Shown in pieces: positions 15,483 through 23,762 of a stretch of 49,259 nucleotides of DNA (position 1 is its first letter; every line of letters begins with the position of its first letter). Made by a program: the position numbers and the translations under genes. The stretch comes from an uncultured Pseudoxanthomonas sp. (GTDB taxonomy: Bacteria; Pseudomonadota; Gammaproteobacteria; Xanthomonadales; Xanthomonadaceae): assembly GCA_937975725.1 (NCBI GenBank), contig CALJUL010000068.1:1-49259 (forward strand). Reading direction: 5' to 3'. The notes under the pieces were generated by a model. That model saw nothing but the letters and a program-made list of their open reading frames with translations, made no database searches and was not told the origin of the DNA.

Positions 15483-17093
15483 TCATTCCACCGGGACCAG
15501 CCGCAGGTCGTGGAAGTCGAAGCTGAAGTCGGTCAGCGGGGAGATGGCCTCCATCCGCGCCTCGCGGATGTCGCCGTCGGGCTTCAGGGCGAAGGTCAGG
15601 AAGGCGTCGGCGTTGAGCCAGCGCTCGCGCCAGCGCACCACGAAGGTGTCATGCTGCCAGTGCTCCAGGTCGCCGACCAGCGCGGGCGTGCGGCTGAAGC
15701 GCAGCACCAGTCCTGCGCCCTCCTTCGCCACCGTCACATCGCCGTACCACGGGTCGCGCAGGGTGCCGGCGTACTGCTCCAGCGGCAGCGAGGGCCGCGA
15801 CGCGGCGTCGCGCGCCTCCTGCAGCATGCGCCAGCGCGCGTCAGCGTCGTCCTGCGCCTGCGCCACCTGCGCCCGGTAGGCGGCCAGCCAGTCGGTGCCG
15901 CTGTCGGCCAGGTAGGCGTCCAGCACCTTCATGGTGATCGCGTTGAAGGCCGCGCCCACTTCCTGGTTGGTCAGCACCACCACGCCCAGCTTCCGCTCCG
16001 GCACCAGCGTCACCCGCGACACCATGCCGGGCCAGCCGCCGGTGTGCCAGACCAGCTTGCGGCCCTGGAAATCCGAGACCATCCAGCCTTCGCCGTAGCC
16101 GAGGAAATTCGGCCGCGCCGCCTTCAGCGCTTCCACCTTGGGCTCGGCGATGGGCATGGGCGTGACCAGCGACCACATCGCCTTCTGCCGCTCGGGCTTG
16201 AACAGGACCTGCTCGCGGCCCTGCGCGTCGCGATAGGTGCCGCCGGCCAGGTGCATGTTCATCCAGCGCGCCATGTCCGAGACGCTGGCGTACAGCCCGC
16301 CGGCGCCGGCCACGTTGCTCCAGGTCATGCGCGGCGCCGGTTCCAGGCGGGTGAAGTCCGCCTTGGCGTGGCCGGTGGCCACGTTGTCGCCGGGCTTCAG
16401 CGCGTCGCTGTTGTAGCGGGTCTCGCGCATCCCCAGCGGCTGGAAGATGCGCGTGCGCAGGAACTGTTCGTAGGACTGGCCGCTGGCCTGCTCGACCACG
16501 AGCTGCGCCACGCCGTAGAGGATGTTGTCGTAGGCGTAGCGCTCGCGGAAGCCGCCGCTCAATGGCACGTCGCGCAGGCGTTCGGCCACTTCGCGGTTGC
16601 CGTAGGTCGTGGTGGGCCAGAACAGCAGGTCGCCGGCGCCCAGCCCCAGCCCGCTGCGATGGACCAGCAGGTCGCGGATGCGCATCTCGCGGGTGACGTA
16701 GGGATCGGCCATGCGGAACCACGGCAGGTGGTCGATCACCCGGTCCTCCAGCTTCAACTTGCCCTCGTCGGCGAGCATCGACAGCGCGGCGGAGGTGAAC
16801 GCCTTGGTGTTGGAGGCGATGGCGAACATCGTGTGCGCGTCCACCCGCTCCGGCCTGCCCTGCTCGCGCTGGCCCCAGCCGCGCGCCAGCACCACTTCGC
16901 CGTCCTCGACCACGGCCACGGCGATGCCGGGTACGTCGAAGGCCGCGCGCACCGATTCCACGTAAGCGTCCAGGTCCTGCAGCGCGGCCGGCGGCACCGG
17001 TTCCTTCGCGGCAACAGCGCCGGCGAACAGGCAGAGCAGCCACAGGGCGCGGCGCGTGGCCGCGGAAGCGTTCGATCGCATCGCGTAGTCCAT
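15483..17093 (-). CDS. Secreted serine hydrolase, class C beta-lactamase-like
   Basis: A 536-residue exported enzyme of the serine beta-lactamase-like family, which includes esterases and D-aminopeptidases as well as AmpC. After a signal peptide (to about residue 29) come the nucleophile motif S94-N-T-K97, the Y188-D-N190 motif and, later, WHTGGWPGMVS, the equivalent of KTG. The C-terminal 120 residues (from about QDDADARWRML) look like the DUF3471-type extension often found in this family. True beta-lactamase activity is unlikely on length and domain grounds but cannot be excluded. MDYAM at 17093 was preferred; an in-frame ATG at 17081 is equally possible. Confidence 0.88.
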   Translation of the reverse strand: MDYAMRSNASAATRRALWLLCLFAGAVAAKEPVPPAALQDLDAYVESVRAAFDVPGIAVAVVEDGEVVLARGWGQREQGRPERVDAHTMFAIASNTKAFTSAALSMLADEGKLKLEDRVIDHLPWFRMADPYVTREMRIRDLLVHRSGLGLGAGDLLFWPTTTYGNREVAERLRDVPLSGGFRERYAYDNILYGVAQLVVEQASGQSYEQFLRTRIFQPLGMRETRYNSDALKPGDNVATGHAKADFTRLEPAPRMTWSNVAGAGGLYASVSDMARWMNMHLAGGTYRDAQGREQVLFKPERQKAMWSLVTPMPIAEPKVEALKAARPNFLGYGEGWMVSDFQGRKLVWHTGGWPGMVSRVTLVPERKLGVVVLTNQEVGAAFNAITMKVLDAYLADSGTDWLAAYRAQVAQAQDDADARWRMLQEARDAASRPSLPLEQYAGTLRDPWYGDVTVAKEGAGLVLRFSRTPALVGDLEHWQHDTFVVRWRERWLNADAFLTFALKPDGDIREARMEAISPLTDFSFDFHDLRLVPVE

Positions 17094-17173
17094 TCCGGGA
17101 AACCCCGCGCGACGATACCGCACCCGCCGGAGGCTGTCCCCTGCGTCGTCGGTTTGGCGCGGTGCGGCATACT

Positions 17174-18445
17174 ATGCCGATGCCCGCACCGCCCGCTCCC
17201 GCTCCGTACGCCGCGCCCACCGTGGCCGTCGTCGGCGGCGGTCCCGCCGGGCTGATGGCCGCAGAAACCGCACGCGCCGCCGGTCTGCAGGTGGACCTGT
17301 ACGAGGCCAAGGGCTCGGTGGGACGCAAGTTCCTGATCGCCGGCAAGGGCGGGCTCAACCTCACCCACTCCGATGCCTTCGACGCCTTCGCGGCGCGCTA
17401 CGGCGAACGCTCACAGGAGATCGCCGACTGGCTGCGCGATTTCGAAGCCGACGCGCTGCGCGCCTGGGCGCGCGGCCTGGGCGTGGAAACCTTCGTCGGC
17501 ACCTCCGGCCGCGTGTTCCCCACCGACCTGAAGGCCGCGCCGTTGCTGCGCGGCTGGGTGCGGCGCCTGCGCGAACAGGGCGTGCGCTTCCACGTGCAGC
17601 ATCGCTGGGAAGGCTGGACCGCGGCCGGCGCGTTGCGCTTCGCCGGCCCCGGCGGCGACGTGCTGGCGCGCGCGGACGCCGTGGTGCTGGCGCTGGGTGG
17701 CGGAAGCTGGCCGCAACTCGGTTCGGACGGCGCCTGGACCGCGACGCTGCAGGCGCGCGGCATCGAGGTCGCCCCGCTGCGGCCGTCCAACTGCGGCTTC
17801 GACATCGACTGGACGCCCTTTCTTGCGCAGCGCTTCGCCGGCACGCCCCTGAAACCGGTAGTGGCGCACTGGCACGATGCCGACGGCACCGCGCGGCAAC
17901 GCCAGGGCGAATGCGTGATCACCGCGACCGGCATCGAGGGCAGCCTGGTCTATGCGCTGTCGCCGATGCTGCGCGAGGCCATCGCCCGCGACGGCCACGC
18001 AGTGCTGCACCTGGACCTGCTGCCGGGCCGCGACCAGGACGAACTGGCGCAACGGCTGGGCCGCCCGCGCGGTTCGCGCAGCCTGGGCGAACACCTGCGC
18101 CGCGCGGCCGGCATCGCCGGCGTGCACGCGGCGCTGCTGCACGAAGTGCTGGACAAGGCGGCGCTGGCCGACGCCGCACGCGTCGCGCGCACGCTCAAGC
18201 GCTTCCCCTTCCGCCTGCTGCGCGCGCGGCCCATCGAGGAGGCCATCAGCAGCGCCGGCGGCGTGCGGCTGGAGCAGCTCGACCGCGGCCTGATGCTGCG
18301 CGCCCTGCCGGGCGTGTTCGTCGCCGGCGAAATGCTGGACTGGGAAGCGCCGACCGGCGGCTACCTGCTGACCGCCTGCTTCGCCAGCGGCCGGCGCGCC
18401 GCGCGGGGCGTCGTCAACTGGCTGGCGGCGCAGGCGCCGCGTTGA
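17174..18445 (+). CDS. TIGR03862-type flavoprotein (HI0933 superfamily)
   Basis: A 423-residue flavoprotein. The FAD-binding VAVVGGGPAGLMAAETAR, then GSVGRKFLIAGKGGLNLTHS, is the family variant of the HI0933 signature in which KFLIAGKGGLNLTHS replaces the usual GGGRCN. Further blocks are GTSGRVFPTDLKAAPLLR, VLALGGGSWPQLGSDGAW and, at the end, GVFVAGEMLDWEAPTGGYLLTACFASGRRAA, matching FAD contacts. Function is unknown. A GTG at 17162 is in frame, but the ATG at 17174 is preferred. The gene is divergent from the serine hydrolase with 80 bases between the starts. Confidence 0.9.
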   Translation: MPMPAPPAPAPYAAPTVAVVGGGPAGLMAAETARAAGLQVDLYEAKGSVGRKFLIAGKGGLNLTHSDAFDAFAARYGERSQEIADWLRDFEADALRAWARGLGVETFVGTSGRVFPTDLKAAPLLRGWVRRLREQGVRFHVQHRWEGWTAAGALRFAGPGGDVLARADAVVLALGGGSWPQLGSDGAWTATLQARGIEVAPLRPSNCGFDIDWTPFLAQRFAGTPLKPVVAHWHDADGTARQRQGECVITATGIEGSLVYALSPMLREAIARDGHAVLHLDLLPGRDQDELAQRLGRPRGSRSLGEHLRRAAGIAGVHAALLHEVLDKAALADAARVARTLKRFPFRLLRARPIEEAISSAGGVRLEQLDRGLMLRALPGVFVAGEMLDWEAPTGGYLLTACFASGRRAARGVVNWLAAQAPR

Positions 18446-18619
18446 ATTGGTCGCCCGCAGGGGCTGTGGCGTCGCATCGGGAGAAACGGGCTGCAGCGGC
18501 TGCGGAGCGTGCGGGCACGATACGCGACGGCATGTTGGATTCCGGTTAGCGCGCCGTGGCGATTCCGTGACAACGGCGGTGGAGTGGTGCCGGCACGCGG
18601 CCGGCGCCGCCGCGCGGCG

Positions 18620-18970
18620 TCACAGCGCCGCGGTCACCACGATCTCGATCAGCCAGCCCGGGTTGGCCAGGTGCGCCTGCACGGTGGCGCGCGGCGGCGC
18701 GTTGCCTTCCGGCACCCATTCGTCCCAGATGCGGTTCATCGCCTCGAAATCCTGCAGGTCTTTCAGGAAGATCTCCGCGCGCAGGATCTTCGTCTTGTCG
18801 GTGCCGGCGCGCGCCAGCAGCGCGTCGATCTCGCCGAGCACCTGCCGCGTCTGCCCGGCGATGCCCTCGCCCGCGTTCTCGGCGACCTGGCCGGCCAGGT
18901 ACGCCACGCCGTTGTGGATCGCCATCTCCGACAGGCGCGGACCGACATCGAAACGCTGGATCATGGACAT
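18620..18970 (-). CDS. RidA family (YjgF/UK114) protein
   Basis: A 116-residue RidA-superfamily protein. Members hydrolyse reactive imine/enamine intermediates released by PLP enzymes, or have related activities. The family frame is clear: YLAGQVAENAGEGIAGQTRQVLGEIDALLARAGTDKTKILRAEIFLKDLQDFEAMNRIWDEWVPEGNAPPRATVQAHLANPGWLIEIVVTAAL. The imine-binding arginine is the R in PPRATV. A GGGGGGA ribosome binding site 3 bases before the ATG at 18970 supports that start. It belongs to a subgroup different from housekeeping RidA, since the TxGQi-d motif is not canonical. Confidence 0.92.
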   Translation of the reverse strand: MSMIQRFDVGPRLSEMAIHNGVAYLAGQVAENAGEGIAGQTRQVLGEIDALLARAGTDKTKILRAEIFLKDLQDFEAMNRIWDEWVPEGNAPPRATVQAHLANPGWLIEIVVTAAL

Positions 18971-19003
18971 TCCCCCCCGCAATGCATTGGACAGGCCCGC
19001 AGC

Positions 19004-19633
19004 TTAGCGCCGCGCGGCCCGCCACAGCCAGCCCGCAGCCATCGCCATGGCGCCGACGATCATCGCGATCAGCAGCTTCTGCACCCAGCCGGGCTTGGCC
19101 GGCGGCCACAGCGCATGCAGCCACAGCAGCGCGAAGCACGCCAACGACCAGGCCATGGCGGTGCGGTGGTGGCGGCGCCAGTGCGCATCGAGGCGGAAGC
19201 GCGCCGCCTGCAGCACCATGCCCGTGGTCACCAGCAGGAAGGCCGAGATCGCGCAGGCATGGTGGAACCAGTGGTGGAAGTCGGCGTCGATCTCCGGCAG
19301 CCAGGAATCGCCGATCGACACGCCCGACAGCGACAGCGCGCCGCCGACCATCAGCAGCGTGGGCGCGGCGCTGCGGGCGGCCGGCGCCAGGCTGGCCCGC
19401 AGCGCCAGAGCCAGCGGGACGATGGCCACGGCCAGCACCACGTACACCGTCCGCAATGCCAGCCCGTGCGGCCCCGACAGGTAGCGGCTCAGGGTCGCCT
19501 GCCGCCAGTCCAGGTCCGGGCGCAGCAGGTGCAGGCAGGCCGCGGTGGCCAGGAACAGCAGCGCCGCGGCCATCGCCAGCGCGGCGCTGGCGCGCAATGC
19601 GTTGCGGCGGGCGGTCGGGTTTTCCAGTGTCAT
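19004..19633 (-). CDS. DUF998 integral membrane protein
   Basis: A 209-residue protein with six predicted membrane helices (roughly residues 13-33, 60-80, 90-105, 125-145, 160-175 and 185-203). The spacing and the motif YLSGPHGLALRTVYV and HHWFHHACAISAFLL resemble DUF998 proteins. No catalytic residues can be proposed. It precedes RidA on the same strand with 33 bases between, so the two may be co-transcribed. Confidence 0.75.
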   Translation of the reverse strand: MTLENPTARRNALRASAALAMAAALLFLATAACLHLLRPDLDWRQATLSRYLSGPHGLALRTVYVVLAVAIVPLALALRASLAPAARSAAPTLLMVGGALSLSGVSIGDSWLPEIDADFHHWFHHACAISAFLLVTTGMVLQAARFRLDAHWRRHHRTAMAWSLACFALLWLHALWPPAKPGWVQKLLIAMIVGAMAMAAGWLWRAARR

Positions 19634-19814
19634 GGCGAAGGCGGGCGCATGCGGCGGTCGCGGCCAGGGAACGGCCACCGATTATCGCGTCCCGCCGCCC
19701 CACCTGCGGGCATGCGGCGTCGCCGCGGGCCTGCCGCCGCGGTTTGCCCTACACTCGCCCGGCCCCGAGCACACCCGGGCAAAGGCCGCCACGAGCAGGG
19801 GGCTCCTCGCGTCC

Positions 19815-20906
19815 ATGCCATCCCGTCCATTGCAGACCGGCGACGACCCGGCCCGCCATGCCCAGCGCCTGCCGCGCCGGATCCACCGGCTGCGGATGCT
19901 CGGCATGGGCCTGGCGGCGCTGCCGCTGGCCACCGTGCTGCTGGAGAACGGCGCACCGTGGTGGCACTGGGCCTGGCTGGCGTTCACCGCCCTGCTGTGG
20001 CCGCAGTTGGCGCTGTGGCTGGCTTTGCGCCATCCGCAGCCGCACCGTGGCGAGATCCGCAACCTGCTGTTCGATTCGGTGCTGGCCGGCAGTTGGGTGC
20101 CGCTGATGTCGTTCAACCTGCTGCCCAGCGTGCTGTTGGTGACGCTGGCGACGATGGACAAGATCAGCACCGGCATCGACCGCCTGTGGTACTGGTCGCT
20201 GCCGCTGATGCTGGCCGGCGCGCTGGTCGCGCTGGCCGCCACCGGCCTGGATGTGCGCCCGATCACCAGCATGCCGGTGATGGTGGCCTGCCTGCCGATG
20301 CTGATGATCCATTCCATCGCGGTCAGCCGCGCCAGCTACCACCTCGTGCGCCGGGTGAAGCAGCAGAACCGCCTGCTGGACGAACTCAGCCGGCGCGACG
20401 CCCTGACCGGGCTGGACAACCGCCGGCACTGGCAGGAACAGGCCCAGGCGCTGCTGCGGCGCTGCGCCGCCGTACAGGCGCCGGCGATGCTGATGATGAT
20501 CGACATCGACCACTTCAAGACGATCAACGACCGCCACGGCCACTCGGCCGGCGACGACGTCCTGCGCGCCGCCGCGGACGTCATCCGCGCCAGCCTGGAC
20601 GCAGGCGACTGCGCCGGGCGCTGGGGCGGCGACGAATTCGTCGTACTGATGACCGGCGCGGACCTGGCACGCGCGCGGCGCGTGGTCGAGCGCATCCGCG
20701 CCGGCATGGAAGCCCTCGGCCGCCGCCGGCAACACGGACCGCAACCGACCGTCAGCCTGGGCCTGGCGGTGGCCGATGCGCCGGAGCAGGGCCTGCATCT
20801 GTGGCTCGACGCCGCGGACCGCGCCCTGTATTCGGCCAAGCGCGGCGGCCGCAACCGGCTGGCCGTGCACGGCATGGAAACCGCGGAGGAAGCCGCCGAA
20901 GCCTGA
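19815..20906 (+). CDS. MASE2-domain diguanylate cyclase
   Basis: A 363-residue inner-membrane c-di-GMP synthase. Residues about 20-180 form a MASE2-type sensor (RIHRLRMLGMGLAALPLATVLLENG, with helices to about residue 170). The GGDEF domain follows from about 190 with DALTGLDNRRHW, MIDIDHFKTINDRHGHSAGDDVL and the active-site GGDEF at 271-275. The position of the inhibitory I-site, five residues upstream, reads DAGD instead of RxxD, so product inhibition at that site is probably lost. The C-terminal YSAKRGGRNRL block is intact, so the cyclase should be active. It is divergent from the DUF998 gene. Confidence 0.93.
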   Translation: MPSRPLQTGDDPARHAQRLPRRIHRLRMLGMGLAALPLATVLLENGAPWWHWAWLAFTALLWPQLALWLALRHPQPHRGEIRNLLFDSVLAGSWVPLMSFNLLPSVLLVTLATMDKISTGIDRLWYWSLPLMLAGALVALAATGLDVRPITSMPVMVACLPMLMIHSIAVSRASYHLVRRVKQQNRLLDELSRRDALTGLDNRRHWQEQAQALLRRCAAVQAPAMLMMIDIDHFKTINDRHGHSAGDDVLRAAADVIRASLDAGDCAGRWGGDEFVVLMTGADLARARRVVERIRAGMEALGRRRQHGPQPTVSLGLAVADAPEQGLHLWLDAADRALYSAKRGGRNRLAVHGMETAEEAAEA

Positions 20907-20984
20907 GCGTACCGGCGCGCCGTTGGTCGGCGGAATGGAACCACGGGAACAGCAGGACGCGCGCCGGCACCATCCGGACGCGAA

Positions 20985-22868
20985 TCAGGCGCCGATGTTC
21001 TCCACACGCCCTTCCCGGGACGGCAGTTCCAGCACGTTGCTGCCGTGGTCGCGCCCGTGCTCGTTCGGGGCCTCGTGCACGCAGACGCGGTTGCGCCCCA
21101 GGTGCTTGGCCCGGTACAGCAGGCGGTCGGCGTGCGAGAGCTGCTTGGCCAGGCTGTAGCCGGACAGCATGCTCGAGGTCACTCCGAAGCTGCCGGTGAT
21201 GGCGAAGGTGTGGCCGGTCTCCTGGGTGTCGATCTGCGCCAGCCGCAGGCGCAGGTCCTCGGCCACCCGCGCGGCCGCGCGCAGATCGCAGCCGTACATC
21301 AGGATGGCGAACTCCTCGCCACCCAGCCGCCCCAGCACGTCGATGCGGCGGCAGAACCCGCGCGAAGCCTCGGCCACTTGCTTGAGCGCCCAGTCGCCCG
21401 TGCCGTGGCCGAAACGGTCGTTGATCGTCTTGAAGTGGTCCAGGTCGAACATGATCAGCGAAGCCTGCTCGCCGTTGTGCGCGCACTCAGCCAGCGCACG
21501 CTCGGCGCGCAGGGTGAAGTGGTGGCGGTTGCAGATGCCGGTCAGGGCGTCGGTCTCGGCCATCTTCTTCAGCGAAAGCTGCACGCGCTTGATCTTGAAG
21601 GCCCAGTAACTGATCGACGCCACCAGCAGGATCAGCAGAATCATGACCAGGCGCGTGTTCTGCGTGGCCTGCCGTTCGATCTTGTGCTGCAGTTGCAGCA
21701 TCTGGATCTGCTGGGTCTTCTGCCGGGTCTCCTGGCGCACGATCTGGTAGGCCAGCTCGCGCGCCTTAACCTCGTTGAGGTAGGCGCGGTCGGCCTCGGC
21801 GTACTTGCGGTACTGCGCCAGGGCCTGGCCCTTGTCGCCGCGGCGCTCGGCGATCTCGTACAGGGTGCGGTAGGCCGAGACCAGCGGCGAGGAATAGGTG
21901 ATGTTGGCGCTCAGCGAGGCCGCGCGGCTGGCGTGGGTCTCGGCCGCGTCGATGTCGTCCTCTTCCAGCAGGTACTGCGCCAGCAGCGCGTGAACTTCGC
22001 CGACCAGCCGCGGGTAGCGGGTGCCTTCGATCTCGGTCAGGTGTGAGCGCAGCAGTGCGATGGCCCGCTTGCGCTGGCCCTGCGCGGCCCACTTCTGCGC
22101 CAGCACCTCGCGGGTCAGGTTGGCCAGCACGGTTTCCTTGCTCGACTCGCAGCCGGAGACGACGGTGTTCAGGTCGCTGTCGTCGTTGGGCAGTTCGCCC
22201 AGGTAGAACTGCGCCTCGGACTTGAGGAAGCCGGCGAAGCAGCGCTCGCGCGGGATCGTGGTCGCGGCCAGCACCTCGTCGGCGAACCGCACGCCGTGCT
22301 CGTACTGGCCGATCTGGTTGTAGAGCACGGCCGCCGCCACCGCCACGTGCACCTTCAGCGAGGGGTCGGTCGTCTTCGGCGCCAGCGCCAGCGTGTCCTC
22401 CAACTGGCGCAGGCCCTCGGTGAACTGGCGGGTGCCGGCGTAGTTGTTGACGATCAGCGCGCCGGCGCGCACCTGGATCTCGGTGCTGTATTCCGGCTTC
22501 AGCAGCTTCTGCGCCGCCTTGATGGCGTCATCGAAACGCCCGGCGAAGGCCATGGCGTAGGCGTCGAGGTAGTCGATCTGCGCCCTCTGTCCGTCATCGG
22601 CCTCGGCGCGGCGGCTGTTGATCTCGCGCAGGGCCTGCCGGAAGGCCACCGGGTCGCCACTGCGGATCGATTCGGCCCGGGCCAGCAACTGGTCCAGGGA
22701 AGGCTCGGACGCGGCAAGCGCGGCCGGGCACGCGGCCAGCGCGGCCGCGAGCAGGAGCCCGCCGCCGGCATGCCGCAGCCAGCCTTTCAGGAGCACGGGG
22801 ACCCGCCGTCCATCACTGGACCGGCTTGTCCTCCGCAGGCTCTTCGCGTCCGTCCTGATCGCCTTCAT
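20985..22868 (-). CDS. Diguanylate cyclase with periplasmic TPR-like sensor
   Basis: A 627-residue membrane protein. A basic N-terminus and a hydrophobic segment (about 25-52) lead into a helical-repeat, TPR-like region of about 320 residues, a coiled stretch (365-403, rich in Gln), a membrane helix at 407-423 and a GGDEF domain. The catalytic site reads GGEEF (516-520), and the I-site RxxD (RRID, 507-510) is intact five residues upstream, so an active, feedback-inhibited cyclase is expected. The sensor should face the periplasm. AGGAG at 8 bases supports the ATG at 22868, which lies inside the 3' end of the putative borosin precursor gene (56-base overlap), suggesting coupled translation. 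Confidence 0.9.
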   Translation of the reverse strand: MKAIRTDAKSLRRTSRSSDGRRVPVLLKGWLRHAGGGLLLAAALAACPAALAASEPSLDQLLARAESIRSGDPVAFRQALREINSRRAEADDGQRAQIDYLDAYAMAFAGRFDDAIKAAQKLLKPEYSTEIQVRAGALIVNNYAGTRQFTEGLRQLEDTLALAPKTTDPSLKVHVAVAAAVLYNQIGQYEHGVRFADEVLAATTIPRERCFAGFLKSEAQFYLGELPNDDSDLNTVVSGCESSKETVLANLTREVLAQKWAAQGQRKRAIALLRSHLTEIEGTRYPRLVGEVHALLAQYLLEEDDIDAAETHASRAASLSANITYSSPLVSAYRTLYEIAERRGDKGQALAQYRKYAEADRAYLNEVKARELAYQIVRQETRQKTQQIQMLQLQHKIERQATQNTRLVMILLILLVASISYWAFKIKRVQLSLKKMAETDALTGICNRHHFTLRAERALAECAHNGEQASLIMFDLDHFKTINDRFGHGTGDWALKQVAEASRGFCRRIDVLGRLGGEEFAILMYGCDLRAAARVAEDLRLRLAQIDTQETGHTFAITGSFGVTSSMLSGYSLAKQLSHADRLLYRAKHLGRNRVCVHEAPNEHGRDHGSNVLELPSREGRVENIGA

Positions 22869-23100
22869 GCTCTTCTCCTTCCTTGAGGGGCTGTTCCTCG
22901 GGCGCGAAGATCGCGCACACCATGCGGGAACGTCCTCCCAGGACATCGGTCAAGGCCAGACTGTCGCGGTCCAGCAGCAGGCGCCGCTCGTCCGCACTCA
23001 TGTCCTGTCCGGCCAGCGCCTCGATCAGGCGCGACACGTCCGCCTGGTTCATGGCGGCGCTCGCGCCAAGCCGCTCCAATACGTGGACTACATTCGACAC
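22813..23100 (-). CDS. Putative split-borosin precursor peptide
   Basis: A 95-residue protein. It has an Ala/Leu-rich, probably all-helical domain (1-57: VLERLGASAAMNQADV, then MSADERRLLLDRDSLALTDVLGG). A short hydrophobic stretch MVCAIFAP (60-67) follows, then a strongly acidic tail (68-95). This order resembles precursors of split borosins, in which a helical borosin-binding domain precedes a short core that is alpha-N-methylated. The LG-x-x-A pattern, the late L-x-x-LxG turn and the core right after it match what I recall of Shewanella SonA; no alignment was run. The GTG at 23100 follows AGGGGGA at 4 bases; an in-frame ATG at 23118 is possible. A methyltransferase of the matching type is encoded 660 bases upstream. 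Confidence 0.7.
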   Translation of the reverse strand: MSNVVHVLERLGASAAMNQADVSRLIEALAGQDMSADERRLLLDRDSLALTDVLGGRSRMVCAIFAPEEQPLKEGEEHEGDQDGREEPAEDKPVQ

Positions 23101-23273
23101 GGAATCCCCCTGTTGCATGCGCTACCCATCAGCCGTCGCCCGTCCGGCATCATGATCGCCGGCAGGCGCCCCATGGAATGCGGGACGGCTGTCCAGTGCC
23201 GCCCCAGCCCTTCCGCCGACCGAAGATACCCGCTTTTCGGCAAGCCCACCACCGTGCCGCGCACCGGCCGGGC

Positions 23274-23762
23274 TCAGCCCGGGCGGGACAGCGACCAGGC
23301 CTCCCAGCCGTCCTCGGTCCGCGGCTCCGGGCGGAAGCCCAGCGCCTCCATCACCCGCGCGCCGGCCACGTTGGACGGCACGTGGCGGGTCGCCACGTTC
23401 CCGATCCCGAGAGTGGCGAAGGCGTAGGCCGCCACGCACGGCACCACTTCCTGCGCCATGCCGCGGCCGCGCCATTCAGGCAGCACCATCATGCCCAGTT
23501 CGGCGCGCGCGGCGTCGCCGGTCAGGGCCAGCAGGCCGGCCGGCTCGCCGCCGTGCGGAACCACGACCCACAACCGGTAGCGGAAGCGCGCCTCGCCGTC
23601 GGCCGCCAGCACTTTGGCGAAACTGGCCTCGGCCTGCGCCTGCGACCATGCCGGAGCGACGTGGCGCATGGTGTCCTCGTTGGTATACAGGCGGCAGTAC
23701 AGCGCGAGATCATCGCGCAGCGGCCGCCGCAGCGCGAAGCGCAGCGTGCGCAGCGCGGTCAC
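23274..23762 (-). CDS. GNAT family N-acetyltransferase in the borosin locus
   Basis: A 162-residue RimJ/RimL-like GNAT protein. The acetyl-CoA-binding motif is seen in LPEWRGRGMAQEVV (about residues 94-107), followed by ATRHVPSNVAGARVMEALGFRPE, the usual C-terminal half. It starts with GTG at 23762, overlapping the methyltransferase stop (GTGA), so the two are translationally coupled. That coupling suggests it acts in the same pathway, perhaps on the modified peptide, but its substrate cannot be read from sequence. Confidence 0.85.
   Translation of the reverse strand: MTALRTLRFALRRPLRDDLALYCRLYTNEDTMRHVAPAWSQAQAEASFAKVLAADGEARFRYRLWVVVPHGGEPAGLLALTGDAARAELGMMVLPEWRGRGMAQEVVPCVAAYAFATLGIGNVATRHVPSNVAGARVMEALGFRPEPRTEDGWEAWSLSRPG

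Noticed and set aside
15483..17093. Calling the serine hydrolase a beta-lactamase resistance gene
   Set aside because: The S-x-x-K, YxN and HTGG motifs fit the wider family, but length and the C-terminal extension match esterase/peptidase-like members better than AmpC.
20912..20970. Inverted repeat CCGGCGCG ... CGCGCCGG after the diguanylate cyclase genes
   Set aside because: The arms are only 8 bases and more than 40 bases apart in GC-rich DNA, so chance is likely.
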